From: Micropterus salmoides
Taxonomy: Eukaryota > Chordata > Actinopteri > Centrarchiformes > Centrarchidae
DNA: 64,000 bases
Direction of reading: 5' to 3'
Assembly: GCF_014851395.1 (NCBI RefSeq)
Contig: NW_024041373.1
Coordinates: 62,001-126,000 of the forward strand
In this document: piece by piece, positions 25,195-38,223 of the stretch
How the letters are laid out: every line of letters begins with the position of its first letter
Position numbering within the stretch: position 1 is the first letter of the stretch
Notes under the pieces: generated by a model
What the model was told of the DNA's origin: nothing
The model's input: only the letters and a program-made list of their open reading frames with translations
Databases searched by the model: none
Position numbers and translations under genes: made by a program

Positions 25195-25440
25195 TTCTCA
25201 GAGTGGGCTCTGGAGACCCCCAGGAGTCCTTGAAGGGGTTCCAGGAGATCCCCAGCAAAAAGGGAAATCATTTATTTTCACTATAATTCTATTCATAAGT
25301 AACACAATGACAGAATGTATGACTATTTTGGTCATTGGTTTCATAAACTTTATGTAATAAAACATCTAAATGTAAAACTCGTAACAAATTGGGGTCCGGG
25401 GTCTAATTTGTGTCAGTTTAGGGGTCCTTGATGTGAAACT
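25195..25440. repeat. Interspersed repeat of fish type
   Basis: The segment begins near GGGCTCTGGAGACCCCCAG and ends near TTAGGGGTCCTTGATGTG. I recognise the GGGGTCCGGGGTCTAATTTG block as a common fish interspersed sequence, but no clear terminal repeats or coding remnants allow a class assignment. Confidence 0.4.
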
Positions 25441-26475
25441 GACTAACTAACTGTCAGAGGTTTCATTGAGCATTTCTGGCTGAACATGCATTTTTCTGGT
25501 AAGTCTGATCAGATGGCGGTCAGTGTTTCTCCTTGGTGACGAGTTCCATGCAACATCTAAGACGTCGTGCTTTTAGAGAAGTGCTGGTTCAGATGCTTCG
25601 TCACTCCTGACGTTACCTGGCACTCGTGACTCGAAGCTCTTCCTCAGTCAGCAGACTGGAACTTTGTGGGATTTCCTTTGAAATCTGCTGACTTGTGTTC
25701 AGTACAAAGAGGCCCACATTCTAGGAGTAAAGGATTAAGGTTAACTAGCTAATGAGTGGCTTGCATATGCACACACATTTATGGTCATTGTGTTGAGACC
25801 TAACCTTATGCAGCTGAACAATGGAGCACTGGTCTAACATTTTATCCATACAGCAAACACTGATCCCAGAGTTCCTTTCAAACTGAATTCAGTTGCCTTT
25901 ATTATGAAAACAAGAACATTGTATTTTATATATGCAATTGTGTACTGATATTACACAGCAATTGGCAAACAGACCCTACTGGCAGCAGATATGCCAAATG
26001 TAGAATAAATTAATTCCAACAGGTTTTCTACACATCATATCAAGAATCGCAGACAGCTCCTCCCATTCCATACAGTCTGGTTGTACAATATTTATTTTCA
26101 GTTGTTACATTTTCCAAGTGTTACATGTTGGGCAACAAACTTCGCTGTCTTCAGCCATAAATTTAATGCAGAGATAAAGAGTCAAGACTATCCCAATAAC
26201 GTATTGAACACAGAACTGGTGAGTCAGATATGAGATAATATATACATAATGTTTATGTACATATACTGTTGCACTAGACTTTAGATGCTGGACTGTGAGA
26301 CACTGCTGTGCAGAGGTTGGTGAGAAAAATAAAAACCAATAGGGACAGACACATGCTGACACAAACAGCAAAATAATCAATGAAAGAAAAGAGAAACATA
26401 CAAACAGGAACCTTAATGAAACTGATCCATTTACCAACCCCGCACTAGGAATGCAGAGAGACAGACACATTCTGT

Positions 26476-26504
26476 CACACACACACACACACACATACAC
26501 ACAC
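26476..26504. repeat. CA microsatellite in rab1a 3' UTR
   Basis: An interrupted (CA)n run with one TA step, about 360 bp past the rab1a stop codon and before the distal AATAAA, so it is probably transcribed. Confidence 0.9.
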
Positions 26505-26866
26505 TTCTCATAAACCTGCACACAGAGGGCCAAATAAAAGAGTAGTTTCTGAGAGGTCTGAGATAAGGGGCGTTTGGGGGGTCAGGGTCAAATGATCACC
26601 TATCTGTAGAATTTGTCATCAATAACAGGACAGTATGACAAGAAGGATGCTTTATTTGTTTTTGGTAGTGCGGCTATATTATGTACAGTACAAATACAGG
26701 CAACTTCATCTTGTTCTCACACAGACATGTTTAGAATCATGTCTTCCCTGTCCTGTCCGGTTGTGGTGGGGCTTTGATGGGACACAGTGGAGTTTGAGGG
26801 GAATGGCGTCCAGGCTGACAGGCCTGCAGAGAGAGAGGGGGGCCGTCAAAGTGGAAGTGGTTTCTC

Positions 26867-29800
26867 TCAGCAGCAGCCTCCTGACGAAGGCTTGACAGTA
26901 GTGCCGGGGGTAAGCTTCACATTGGGCTTATCCCCTCCCCCGGCTGTGGCACCGGGGCCCATCCTCTTCTTGATTTCAGCAGCCATGGTCATGAAGGCCT
27001 GCTCCACATTGGTAGCGTTCTTGGCGCTGGTTTCCAAGAATGGGATGCCCAGAGAGTCTGCAAACTCCTGGACACAATGGAGAAGGGACAGAGGACAGGA
27101 GTTTGTCTTAACTTCTTTATTTTTGCATCAGTGAACCACAAACTCTCATGAAATGGCAGAGAAATAAATAAGATACTAAACACTACATGACATAACAGGG
27201 GCAGCAGGGTGTGTGCAGATGAGAAGGAGCTGGTACACAAAAAAAGATGTGATGTCGGGTGTATGCAGGACAAAACAAAGCTAAAGGTAAACACTGCTGG
27301 ATACCAGTGGAAGAGTTCAGTGCGATGTGTGTGGCGAGCGTGTTGGAGAGAGGAACAGAGAGGTGGTTTTTCTGCAGCCCAGGACCGGCAGGTGTGCCGG
27401 TCCTTGGAGCGCAGTCAGGTTAGCGGTAAACCGTGAATGTTCAATGAGCTACAGCTCGTCAGAAAATAAAATACAGCTTCTTGAGAACATGAGAAGCAGA
27501 GTTCAGAGTTGTGTTTACCAGCAGAGTGTGCTGATGTGACGGTTACAGCCCTGAAGCTAGCTACAACTTCACCCTGGAGCAGTAAAGAAGGCTCGCTTGT
27601 ACTTCCTGACGACAGCCCGGAAGGTGAACTGTTTGTTACACAGGCGCTGTTGTAAATAATGAATCACTGATTTTGGGTCTGCTGCATCCTCACAGTGGAG
27701 CTGTACTAAAAGAGTTTAAATCCTTACGGCCCATAGAATAATCAACAGAAAGGAAATAAGCGCCCTTCTTCCACTGATTCTTGCTGGAGGACCCAATGAC
27801 ACTTGTTGTCGTGGATACCGACACAGCAGTGGGCTGAACGGAGATGATGTCACACAGCTTTGTCCTGTTGGCTGTAGGGCTGAAACAATTCATCGATTAC
27901 TAAAATTAAATATTCTTTGCATCGATGCTTCGTTTAATCCATTTAACTTTACAGCACAGTGTTTCGCAGGGACATTTATTACTGTCGCACATAGCGTTTA
28001 CGCTGTGAACATGGCGTGATTATGATGGAGCTGTTTGCAAAGTGGAGAAGAGAGAGAAAATATTGAGGGACAAAGAAGAAAGTGTCCAAAGTCTGGGATT
28101 ATTTCAAGCTAAAGAAAACAACAACTCTGTAATGTCACAGTCCGTCCACCGTAAAACAAAACGTATGTCGCCTCGGCAACAGCACGACGGCAGCTGAACA
28201 AAAAGGTGTTCTGCCAGCGGACCACAGACAAGGTAACAGTAACAGCAACTTTAGCATTTAGCTGAAATCATGATTGACTGTTGAGTTGAAGCCAAAGTAA
28301 GCTGCAGTCCTCAGCTGAAAATGTGCACACGTGCGTTTGTTCTCCTGGTTGGGCCGTGAGTTTGGGTTGTAACCTCGCAGTCAGGAGTTAACTGGGTGTC
28401 GGGGAGCTGCACCTTGGTATAACTTGTATAGCACTCGGCTATGTTTGTGTTGGTAAAGCAGCTGTCTGGTTGTTGGTCTGATGTTTGCTGTATGACACAC
28501 TATGAATTTCCGAAAGGACGAATAAATATCGACGTACACAGCTGACCATTACCGTGTGGGGAGGGGGTGTTACAAACTGCTGGAAAAATGAAGGGGGTTG
28601 TCACGTTGTAGATAACATGTACTGTAGATGCCTACAATAACGGCATACACTACAATGCATCAGCTCAATACAGCATCTGTAATACCGTGATACCACCCTA
28701 CCGTGAAAGGCTCCCTCCAGACCCTCAGCTGGGACTGCTATTTGAGTTTCTAGTTTTAAGGGTAACCCATCGAAGGCCTCTTTCAATAATCTCCTACATG
28801 TCACAATTTTGCATAGACACTAACTCTCTGCATGTAAGGGAAGGATTCAGAACACAAAGAAGCATGAAAAGGTCTATATGCTAGAGCTTCTGTGAGTGGG
28901 AGTAAACCCCCAGGTGCCTTACCTTTGCTGTTGTGTAATCCACCACCTTCTTTGTCGTCAGGTCACACTTGTTCCCAACCAATAGCTTGTTGACATTTTC
29001 ACTGGCATAGCGGTCGATCTCCTGTAGCCACTGTTTGACATTGTTGAAGGACTCCTGAGTCAGGAAACAGGTAAACATTAGCACTGAGCTAAATCTGCTA
29101 CAGGAGATGGGCAACTTCCACAAAGCCAAATTTAAGACTTTTTAATGCAATATGCAGGTAATTGTAAGACCGGTGTGCACTGAAAAGAAAGAAAATCAGA
29201 AAACATAAGGAATGACATAAGGACTGCTTGTGGTAGAGCGCCCATGGAGTTTTGGTGCAGGGACCACACACACAATAAACTTTCTAAGCTACCATAAGGT
29301 TGCATGTATGGACCGTATTCATCAAACAGTGGGAGACACCATGGAGCAGAGTGTCAGGGTCTAGACACTTGGCTCCTTTACACCTGAATGCTATCAAATT
29401 GCTTTTGATGTTAATGTTTTTTTAGGTCTCGACAGATTATTTACAGTACATCATGTGGTATCAGTCAATATCCAACTGCTGAGAGTAAGTGGACGATTCT
29501 CGTGAAAACAAAGCCTGAGGCCCTCCCTAAGAGCAGATGTATTCCTGGCCAAATATAGACCTGACGTCAAGACGCCATATTTCTAGTGCAGATCTTGACA
29601 GCACACAATGTTTCAGCAGTCAAATAGCTGTTGTGTAAAACGTCCAATATGACCAGCATTTGAAATTCATACAGTGAGGACTCCATTGAGGAAGAAAGCC
29701 CGATTTCCCTCATCACAGATAAGCAATGATCTGAGTAAGGTGAACACCAGGCATCAGATTCTGCCGGGCCACTTTAGTAGACAGACAGTAGGAAGTTCCA

Positions 29801-32800
29801 TCATTACTTAACAAATGAACAACAATCTGTATCAGTAAGTATAAATGAGTAAAACTATGAGATCTAATAGCTATGAAATTGTGTTGCATTATACTAACCT
29901 GGTCTGTGACATCATACACTACAATGATACCATGAGCACCTCTGTAGTAGCTGGATGTGATGGTACGAAACCTCTCCTGACCCGCTGTATCCCACTGTCA
30001 AAGGAAAAGGATGAACTCCGTTAGTGACTGGCTTTGTACTGACAGTGACAAAAACAAAAGCAACACACTTTAAACAGCTTTTAAAGGTCAGTACAAATTA
30101 TGGCACTAACATGTTTCACCCAAAATAAACATCTTTAAATTGGACCATTCATTGGGCAACACTGCAACACAAATTCATGTATTTAGTGCTTGCAAATACA
30201 ATTTCATTCATATTCTCCAGCTAAAGCCATGGTAACAACACCTTCATGCATTCACGGTTTATCTCATTTCTCCACATGCATGTTGCTGTTTATTTAAAAA
30301 AAGTAAAGCAGCAGGTTACTTACAATCTGAAGTTTAATGGTCTTTCCATCTAGTTCTATGGTTCGTATTTTGAAGTCCACACCAATAGTGCTAATGTAAC
30401 TTTCTGTGTATGTGTCATCCTGCAGAGAGAAACAGTCAGAGTTAGAGGGCTCACACATCCTGTTCACTTCCTGCTTCACTAGCATGTTACACTAATGAAT
30501 GAATGAGTTGCCGGCAAGTTAACTGCAAACAGGTTGTATTTTTCAACCTGGACTCTATTTTCTTATGTTTCTGGGTCTATGTGACTAATTAGGACAAGAT
30601 TTTGAAACTGGTCCAGTATTGAGTGAGCGTGCTGGAGCTGCCAGCAGTGAAAGAGGTCTGCAATGTAATTCTAGAGGACAATCGCACCCTGTCAAAGTAT
30701 GTCCAGTAAAGTGCTTGTTTTTGTCACTTACAGGCTCAGATTGTTATTACAAGTGTCTGGCAACATTATGGAAAGGATCCCAATAGAGAGACCTAAAGAG
30801 TAATATAATTTTTCTTTAAAAAGAAGCAGCCACCATTTGCTCTCGTCAAAGGCACAAGACTCTATTGTTTGAAAGAATCACTTTTTTACATTGCAGCCCT
30901 GTTTCGCTGCAGCCCACTGCAGTGCACTCGCTGGAGCAATTTCAAAATGTTTTGTCCACCTAAGTCACAGACACAAAAACATGGGAAAATAAAGTCCAGT
31001 TAGAAAAATACCAAGTTACCTTGAAGTATGCACATGTGAGGTTTATATCCTATCTATAATAACTTAGTTTCTTATTGCCTTAATAAGGAACACAGTTAAA
31101 ATAGCTAAAATATATTGTTGTTCACGAGGACAGTTTTAAAGAGTCTGCATGAAATCACTACATAGTGAAACTTCAAAATATTGTCAGACTGAATCCTGCT
31201 GAAGGGGAAATGGAGTTCACATAAACATGCTGTATGTGCAATTTTGGTGAAACTTACTGCAAATCGGAGAAGAAGGCAAGACTTTCCAACACCAGAGTCA
31301 CCAATCAGGAGCAGCTTGAATAAATAGTCACTGGGAGGAGAAAAGAAATTTATTGTTAACCAAGCGAGTTAGTAACAGATTACCCATTTCAATAAATCTC
31401 TGCTGCGGTAAGTCTAATACAAATCATCACACTGCTTCTTCATAGTATATTTATATCAAAAACATTCTAGCTCGGATGCAAATCTGCTCATCAGCATGAG
31501 CATAATCACATCATTGGGCAGAGGGGCTGAAAGGCCTGCATTTTACAAGGAAACATTCAGGACAATGAACCCTGCTGAGCTCAGGCACATCTTCAGAAGG
31601 GCGCGCAGGAAGTCGGCCAATCGCCTGACAGAACATATGAAGCCATCTGAAAGGAGCGGGGAAAACAGAAGAGAAGCCACATGCTGTACCTCTGCACTCT
31701 ACTCCAGGTCTGTTTAGTTTGGTCTTATACATGTTTACTGAGCTGACATAACGGTTCAATAGCTCAAACTATTGAGTAGGAACTTCACCTGGATTTTCAC
31801 CACAGGAATCTACTTCCAGTTTTGGCTTCTGGCCCACAGCCCCCTCCCTCAAAAGTCCCTGCTCCTCGAGTGGTACTTTCCAGTGACCCAGACAACAGTA
31901 TGGAGGTGGAGTTAGCAGTACTGAAGACCAGACTTGTGTACAGCATGTACTAAGACACATGGTAAACACTATTTATTTATTAGCAAGTGCTAATAAAGCG
32001 CTTTGTGGATTTCTGTCATTTGTAACTGCAGTGCTGACGTGGTGACGCTGCCGTAATCAGCACAGTTCACCAGGAAAGATGCTGCAAACTTCCAGAGAAA
32101 AAGAAAAGAGCTGTATCGTTGGCTGGACCGCAGCCTGGGGGGGTTCAACTGTGTTTCCGCGGGAAACATCTTTGCCATACCGCAAAAATAATCACTAAGG
32201 AAGATAAATGTGCTTTTCCCTGCTGTTCCGGGTTTTAATATAGTTTCATTTCACCAGCGGGTGAATACCACTGCAAATGGCAGTCAGCGTTTGTGAACAG
32301 CTGATGTTATATTTGATTTTATGTCTTGCTGTTTGTTTCCTGTGGAAATCAACACATCAGCTTTAATGTTGTATTTGATGTGATGTTGAACAAACAGAAC
32401 CTTTTTTATGAAATATGCTTTAATGTGATAACTGTCATTTTCTTCCATTATGTAATAATTAGAACTATAAAAATATGTGGCTTATAAAAGGTGTTAGTTT
32501 GAGCCAGTTGAAGGCACAGTACACGTGTGCACGTGATCAGGATGGGAACACCTCCGCCTCGTTCTGAGCCAGGAAACAGTCTGGATATGACTGACAAAAT
32601 CTCAGTTTTCATTCTCAGAGAGTATTGTGGCATAGGGTAGGACATTCTACTATTACACCGAGACTATCCAGCCCAATGACACGTCTAAAATACACCCTGC
32701 ACCACTTATAATTATATTGGCAATATAAATACTGGTAATAACCCAAAACTAGCAGTCAAAGTACGCTAACCAAAGTAGCAACTACATTCTCCCACATCAG

Positions 32801-34178
32801 CAGTGTGGCAGTCTGTGTATTATCCTGACTCCCCAGACCGTCTCAGTTCCTCTCCTTCTTGTTATAATACATGCCATTCATTCCCTCTTCATTACAACAA
32901 TACCAAGCTGACCATAAACAATCTTGAGTCCAAATTAAGTAAAGAGTCAACTTTGTTACCTCAATGCAACATGTGACCCAAAACTCAGCGTGGTATTCAG
33001 CATACTGAATTATACTCTACACCATTATGTGGAGAAAGATAATCTTGGACGTTGCTTAAAAGTTTTTAGTCTATAACAAAGAAATGACTCATCAGTCATC
33101 AGTGATCGAGCAGTCAGCTGAGGGGGACGTTGATGAAACGTCACTACTTAAGAGTTATGACCAGATTAAAAACGACTATACATGTGTTTAGATTTGTAGT
33201 AGTGGAAAGCGTGGCAGGACAAGTTGTACAGTCCACTCATGTGAACATTTGTGAATGGAAAAACAAAGACAAAGACACAGAGGAAGCTTAAGTGCCTGAT
33301 TGCTCAACGCTTCTGTGGTGAAATCGAAGGCTTGTCCTGTGGCATGTGACCTACACATGACTGAGAGGCTGTGGAGGGGCTGCTTCGACACTACTGGACT
33401 GACAACTGAGTCATGCTCAACACTAGGTATTGCCTAAAACCCATTACCTGAATGTAAACACTGTATGACTGCTGCTACAGTATCTGTTTGCCAAGGAAAT
33501 AAATAACGTTAGCCTATCACAAAGACACACACAGTTAACCACCGGCAACAGGGTAAAAGATGTAACTGTTAAGTTAGTCTTTCCAAAGAAAATAATTTTG
33601 GCAGCCTCTTGTTGTCGCGTTAAATTCATTAAGGTTTTATTTATTTAATTACATAACGTTAATTCTAGCTGATGTCGCTGACAATGGCGTCTTTTAGCTA
33701 AAACAACTGTCGAGCACAAAGAGAGGAGGCTCGCGTTACATTTTAACATTATAGTAAGCTAACGTTAGCTATCAAAATTCAACAAGGCACCTTTGTCCTG
33801 TATTTAACAAGTGAACAGCTACATATCAGCGTGAAACGCACCGAACCGAAACCAGAGTCACTGGTAACGTTAACGTTAAAGCTAACTTAACGTTACTGCC
33901 ACTGGCCCAACAGCTCGCTAACAATATTAATATGTTTATAAGGAACACTTTGTTGTTCGTTAAATATACCTGTGTTCACAGTAACGTTGTCTCAGGCTAA
34001 TATGGGCACTGACTGGGCTAACGTTAATGTCAGCTGATGTTAGCCGCTAACTTAGCTCAAATGTCAGTATTTAGTTGTTTGCCAACGCTTCACTTCTTAG
34101 CACATAGCTAACCTTAGCTAGCTGGCCAAAATGTAACGCAACCTTCTCAAGTTATGATACTTACTATTCGGGATTCAT
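26867..34178 (-). CDS. rab1a: Rab1A small GTPase (ER-to-Golgi traffic)
   Basis: Six exons: 34165-34178, 31258-31330, 30324-30419, 29899-29994, 28923-29054 and 26867-27067. They join to 203 codons plus TGA (human RAB1A 205 aa). The first exon supplies only MNPE and part of Tyr5. Visible GTPase elements are the P-loop GDSGVGKS at 15-22, switch I with TIGVDFK after [17 protein letters not shown] at 62-68, NKCD at 121-124 and ETSAK at 149-153. The protein ends GGCC, the double-cysteine geranylgeranylation signal. Rab1 controls COPII vesicle tethering and early Golgi traffic. The tail ([15 protein letters not shown]) resembles RAB1A more than RAB1B, and the neighbour cep68 matches the human RAB1A neighbourhood at 2p14. 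An ohnolog suffix cannot be assigned. Confidence 0.95.
27875..28560 (+). mobile_element. hAT element remnant with BED-like segment in rab1a intron
   Basis: The left end reads TAGGGCTGAAACAATTCATC, a common fish hAT terminus. A plus-strand stretch near 28070-28110 encodes [11 protein letters not shown], like the start of a BED finger, and then breaks. Sequence after about 28250 aligns with 13090-13250 in hells. No matching right terminus was found, so the copy is truncated. Confidence 0.55.
32330..32440. repeat. Dispersed repeat, copy 2
   Basis: Homologous to 12635-12745 over roughly 100 bp in the same orientation. It is in rab1a intron 1 and non-coding. Confidence 0.5.
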
Positions 34179-34320
34179 TGTTCACTCGTTGTATAGTGTA
34201 TCCCCCCTCGTGAAACGTCGTCTGTCACTGTCTGCAGATAAACAGCGCTGTTAAGGTATGAAAACGGGAGCGGTGGCTAGCTTACACTGCTCCCAAGACC
34301 ACGGCCGGCTAACGTTAGTT
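33505..34320. promoter_or_regulatory. AACGTT-rich 5' region of rab1a
   Basis: About nine AACGTT sites, several as GCTAACGTTAGC-like palindromes or overlapping pairs (near 33866-33876), surround the first exon (ATG at 34176-34178). The density matches the one at the hells 5' end. A promoter or CpG-rich 5' region is inferred. Confidence 0.5.
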
Positions 34321-37300
34321 GTTTCTCGGTAAAAATCCAAAATGGCTGCAACTCCAACAAGGAAACAGCTAACATTAGCCAGCTGGACAGGAACGGTAGG
34401 AATAACACAAAATAGGTGGCTTGGTTTTATGGATGCGTTGTCAGACTGTTAACTCGTTCTAAAGCCGCAAGTCTAAAGCGAATAAACAGGGAATATTGTA
34501 GCTGTCTGGCTAACCGTCCCCTTTCTCTCCCTCTAGCTGAGTGTGTGCTGTTACCGCAACAGCGAACTGTCAAGCCCTGGGAGGGATTACGTCATTTAGT
34601 GAAACGTGGCAAAGAGGAGTCAGCTAGTGCCCCAAGTCAATCCAACGTTACATACAATACACAACTTCCGAAAAAATACTTCAGCATAACCCTCAACCAC
34701 GTGTTCTTTGTACAAATTGCGTGTGCTCAACGGCGAGGCTTTTATTTACAGACATTATTATTTCCGGTCACATCCCAGTTACACCTGACCAGCTTCACAC
34801 ATCAACCTCAGTGGGTTAGATTACCAGCCAGTTCCTATGTACACTATGAGTTTCTGTGGATTGCCTCCAAAATAGACACATCGATTGACCTATTATCCCT
34901 AACAGTATTAATTACTGTAAATGAAATACCACATTAGAAATGATCATTATATTGTAATAGGCCTACATCACAAATAAGTTTCACAGTCATCCTGAAACTT
35001 CTGTCCTGAGCTCATGTGCATGTCATGAGTGGTGTGCGTCATCACCATAGACTGTATGGTTAGGAAGTAGGTGCGAACAGAACAGTTCATGTCAGCACCT
35101 GTACACATGTAGGCTGAGTCATGAGTCAGACAGCTTATCTGCACTGGCAAACAACTTTCATGATCGAAGGGCAAACAAACTTTCTTATGGTAAAAATGTT
35201 GGTTCTTGGACCGTGACCACTGTGGCAGAGGAGAGGATAGATGTAGATATGTTGGGACAGTGTAGTAATACGCATAACAAATCATCCCTGCCTTGAGTTG
35301 AAGAGAGGAAAGTAGGAGAGGAGAAAAGAGAGCAGGAGAGGGAACACTGGAAGAGGAGGGGAGCGACCTTTGACCTGTAACGGTACAACTTTCTCAACTA
35401 AGTTAAATATACATTGATAAAATAAAAAAATAATGACTAAATACACACATATATTTTTACAAACCCCCATCCCAGTATTCCCCCCCTCTAGTCACAACAT
35501 GAATCAAAGATCTCTCTTTTCACCGGCTTTGCTCTGTCCTCCTGATCTCAAATCTGCCAGTTTCATCAGACCAGCACTTATGAGGATTCTCTGCATGCTG
35601 ACAGAGTTGGGCATCCTGCATGGACTAGGTTACAGAACAGAGGTTCCTCCCTTCATTACTGTACAGTTGAGAACAGTTTCTCCTGAAATGTAAAACAGTG
35701 ATGGTGAACTCCGGACCACCCAGTTCCAGGAGAAACAGGTGTTTGTCATAGTCCAGGTTCTTCACTCTGTTTAAGGAGCAGAGGCTGTTCCAGTCCACAG
35801 CTGCTGTTTGTGGTTCGTAGGCAAAACGCTGTAATGTCACTGTGGAGGTCAATCAGCCCCTGTCCACCTTCTGTTACAGGTAAGAACAGGACAGCAGGTC
35901 TGGACCAGTGAAATCCCATCTCTTCTCTACATTATGTCAAAATCGGTTTCACTCGTCCCTTCCTTTTTGTCTTCCCCACTTCCTCTCTGGGTTTGAATAA
36001 TCCAATCAGTAAGCCTCATTATCCCCTCTTTTTGTTACATGAATGCAGGATCCAACCTATCCCGCTCCATGACCTCTGCCTCTACCTTTCCACCTGTGAC
36101 ACTGACGGCCATGTCAACTTTAACTATACTTGACACCACTGACATCAAGACTCCATCTGGAAACATCAGCAGCTACTTTCCCTCATAAATGGCCATTAAC
36201 CTAAAATTGAGTTTATGCCAATTGTCTTTGAAACTAGTCCGACCTGATTGACCTGTCAGGGTAGTAACCTCTCCACTTTCCTTTAAATATACACACAGAC
36301 CGCACACAAAATGGCAAATACAGAGACAGGATTTTAAACAATCTGATTTATTCAATGATTGAATTTTACAATAAAGTGAAAAGTTAGAGCATTTTGGGGT
36401 TGTTAAGGCTTTTTAGAGGATATGTTCACCCAAATGACAACAAAACTGGAGTGGATTTATCAAGCCATGTTACATTTGTCCAATTTTGTCTCTAGGGGCC
36501 ACAGTATACTTTAGGAAGGAAATAGAAGTTTTAAAACAAGTGACAAAAAGAGATTATCAACTAAATTCCATCCACCTCCATTGTACTGTGGTGGAGGCGG
36601 AGATCTCACAGAAAGATTTTTTCAGACTGGGGTGGCTGTGGCTCAGGAGAGAGAGCGGGTCCTCCACTAATCAGAAGGTCGGTGGTTTGATCCCCGGCCC
36701 CTCCTCTGTGTGAATGTTAGTTCCTTTGTGATGAGCAGTTGGCTCGGTCATCAGTGTATAACTGTGTGTGAATGGGGTAATTGTGCCATGAAGTGTAAAG
36801 CACTTTGAGTGTTTAGGAGACTACCACTAGAGAGAAAATGTCTTCTTTGTAATTTGGGTGAACTGAAGTATAACATACATGTATAACAAACAGCACTGAC
36901 ATCAGTAAGGACAGATGAAAATGTGTTTTAAGGCTGTGTGTTATGTTGGAAATGTGGATAGTGACCCCGTTCTGTACCATATAATCACTTTCTTTAACCA
37001 GCTGATAAGAAAACGTCTTTGATCCCTGTGAGAAACTCAGGTTGTGAAATCATGGCCATGTCCTACAGTACAGTACATGGTGTGTGACTCACTGTCCACC
37101 TCCCTTCAAGAGTGAACACAGGCCAGACTCTGAGCTGTTCATGTCCTCCAACACTAACTGAACTGTCATCACAGCAGTGTGTCATCACAGTAATTATTCA
37201 CTTACCAAATTTTTTTTTTTAAATTTGTAAATGTTGTATTAATGAACTTCCATTAGAATGTCAATTATTAATTCCATGTTCTTATTCAGACTTTAAATTT

Positions 37301-38223
37301 GTCAACTTTCAACTACTGTTTTGTTATTCCCCTTGAGCCCACACACATCTAATCCTTCAGTTTATCAGGGAAATTCACATTCAAAATCACCACATTTGGA
37401 GATACATGGTTTTCACAGGATGTTCACTGGTATGAAAAACTGTAATCTGAAAAGTAACTAAAGCTGTCATACAAATGTCATTAGTAAAGAGTACAATATT
37501 CCCCTCTGAGAGGTAGGAGTAGAAAATGAAAGTTGCATAAAATGGAAGAATGGAATTAAGTAACGTATAAGAAGTCGATACTGGTCAATCAGAGCTCCTG
37601 CTGCTGCTCTGTGGACTCTTAAGTTCATGTCAGGTGCTTACACACATTTTAAAGGAATTTAGGCCCATTTTTAAATGAAAGCAAACTTAAAAAGCAAGGT
37701 GTGACTGTGAACCCAGCAGACCAACTGGACCAGCTGGAATATAGTTTCATTTAAAACCCTGTCTGTCTAAGATTCTCTTTGAGATTCCAATTGAAAAAAA
37801 TAATAATTATTCATGTACCACCGCCAAACATTAAAAGTGATAGAGTGATCAGAGGACAGTACATTTGACTAGAAAAAACAGTGCAATATGAAAGGTTAAT
37901 TGAATATGAGTGTAACAGATTGTATTAGGAGCACTTTGGGCTCAGTTTAGACACTGAACTGCTCCTGAACGTTTTCTTCATTAAACGTCTTCAAAATCTC
38001 TGGACATCATTCTCTCCATTACAAAAACATCATGTATTAGCATACATACCCATCTAATACACACGATGCTAACATGTTTAAAAAACATTGGTTGAGCTTT
38101 TTGTGAAACATTAACCTGAGCCTTGCATTAAAAACCAGAACTGTTGGAAGAAAGTAGAGAAAAAATTAATAAATAAGTGAAATAAGTCATGTGCTTGTAC
38201 ACAAGACACGTCCTGCAGTCTTT
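34321..38223. other. Intergenic region between rab1a and cep68
   Basis: It contains the rab1a 5' flank, a SINE at 36627-36845 and the cep68 3' UTR to the right. The longest open frame (34416-34937, plus, 173 codons) has no recognisable domain and is treated as chance. Low-complexity T/A runs occur near 37210-37225. No other gene was recognised. Confidence 0.55.
36627..36845 (+). mobile_element. tRNA-derived SINE
   Basis: The head GGTGGCTGTGGCTCAGGAGA and the B box GGTGGTTTGATCCCCGG are tRNA-like. They are followed by a body with CATCAGTGTATAACTGTGTG and a tail with GTAAAGCACTTTGAGTG. This is a widespread fish SINE type. The 3' end is incomplete. Confidence 0.8.

Larger units (their letters stand above)
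24427..26866. other. Spacer between hells promoter and rab1a stop
   Basis: It holds a pyrimidine-rich tract at about 25005-25135, a fish interspersed repeat at 25195-25440, and the rab1a 3' UTR. Two minus-strand AATAAA signals for rab1a lie at 26651-26656 and 26091-26096. A CA repeat occurs at 26476-26504. No coding exon was recognised. The 142-codon minus frame at 26105-26533 falls inside the 3' UTR and CA repeat. Confidence 0.6.

Noticed and set aside
26105..26533. 142-codon minus-strand open frame
   Set aside because: It lies in the rab1a 3' UTR and runs through a CA microsatellite and hydrophobic low-complexity sequence.
34416..34937. 173-codon plus-strand open frame just upstream of rab1a exon 1, suggesting a divergent gene
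   Set aside because: It has no recognisable domain or splice context and its composition is like the flanking non-coding DNA. The shared 5' location alone is not evidence.
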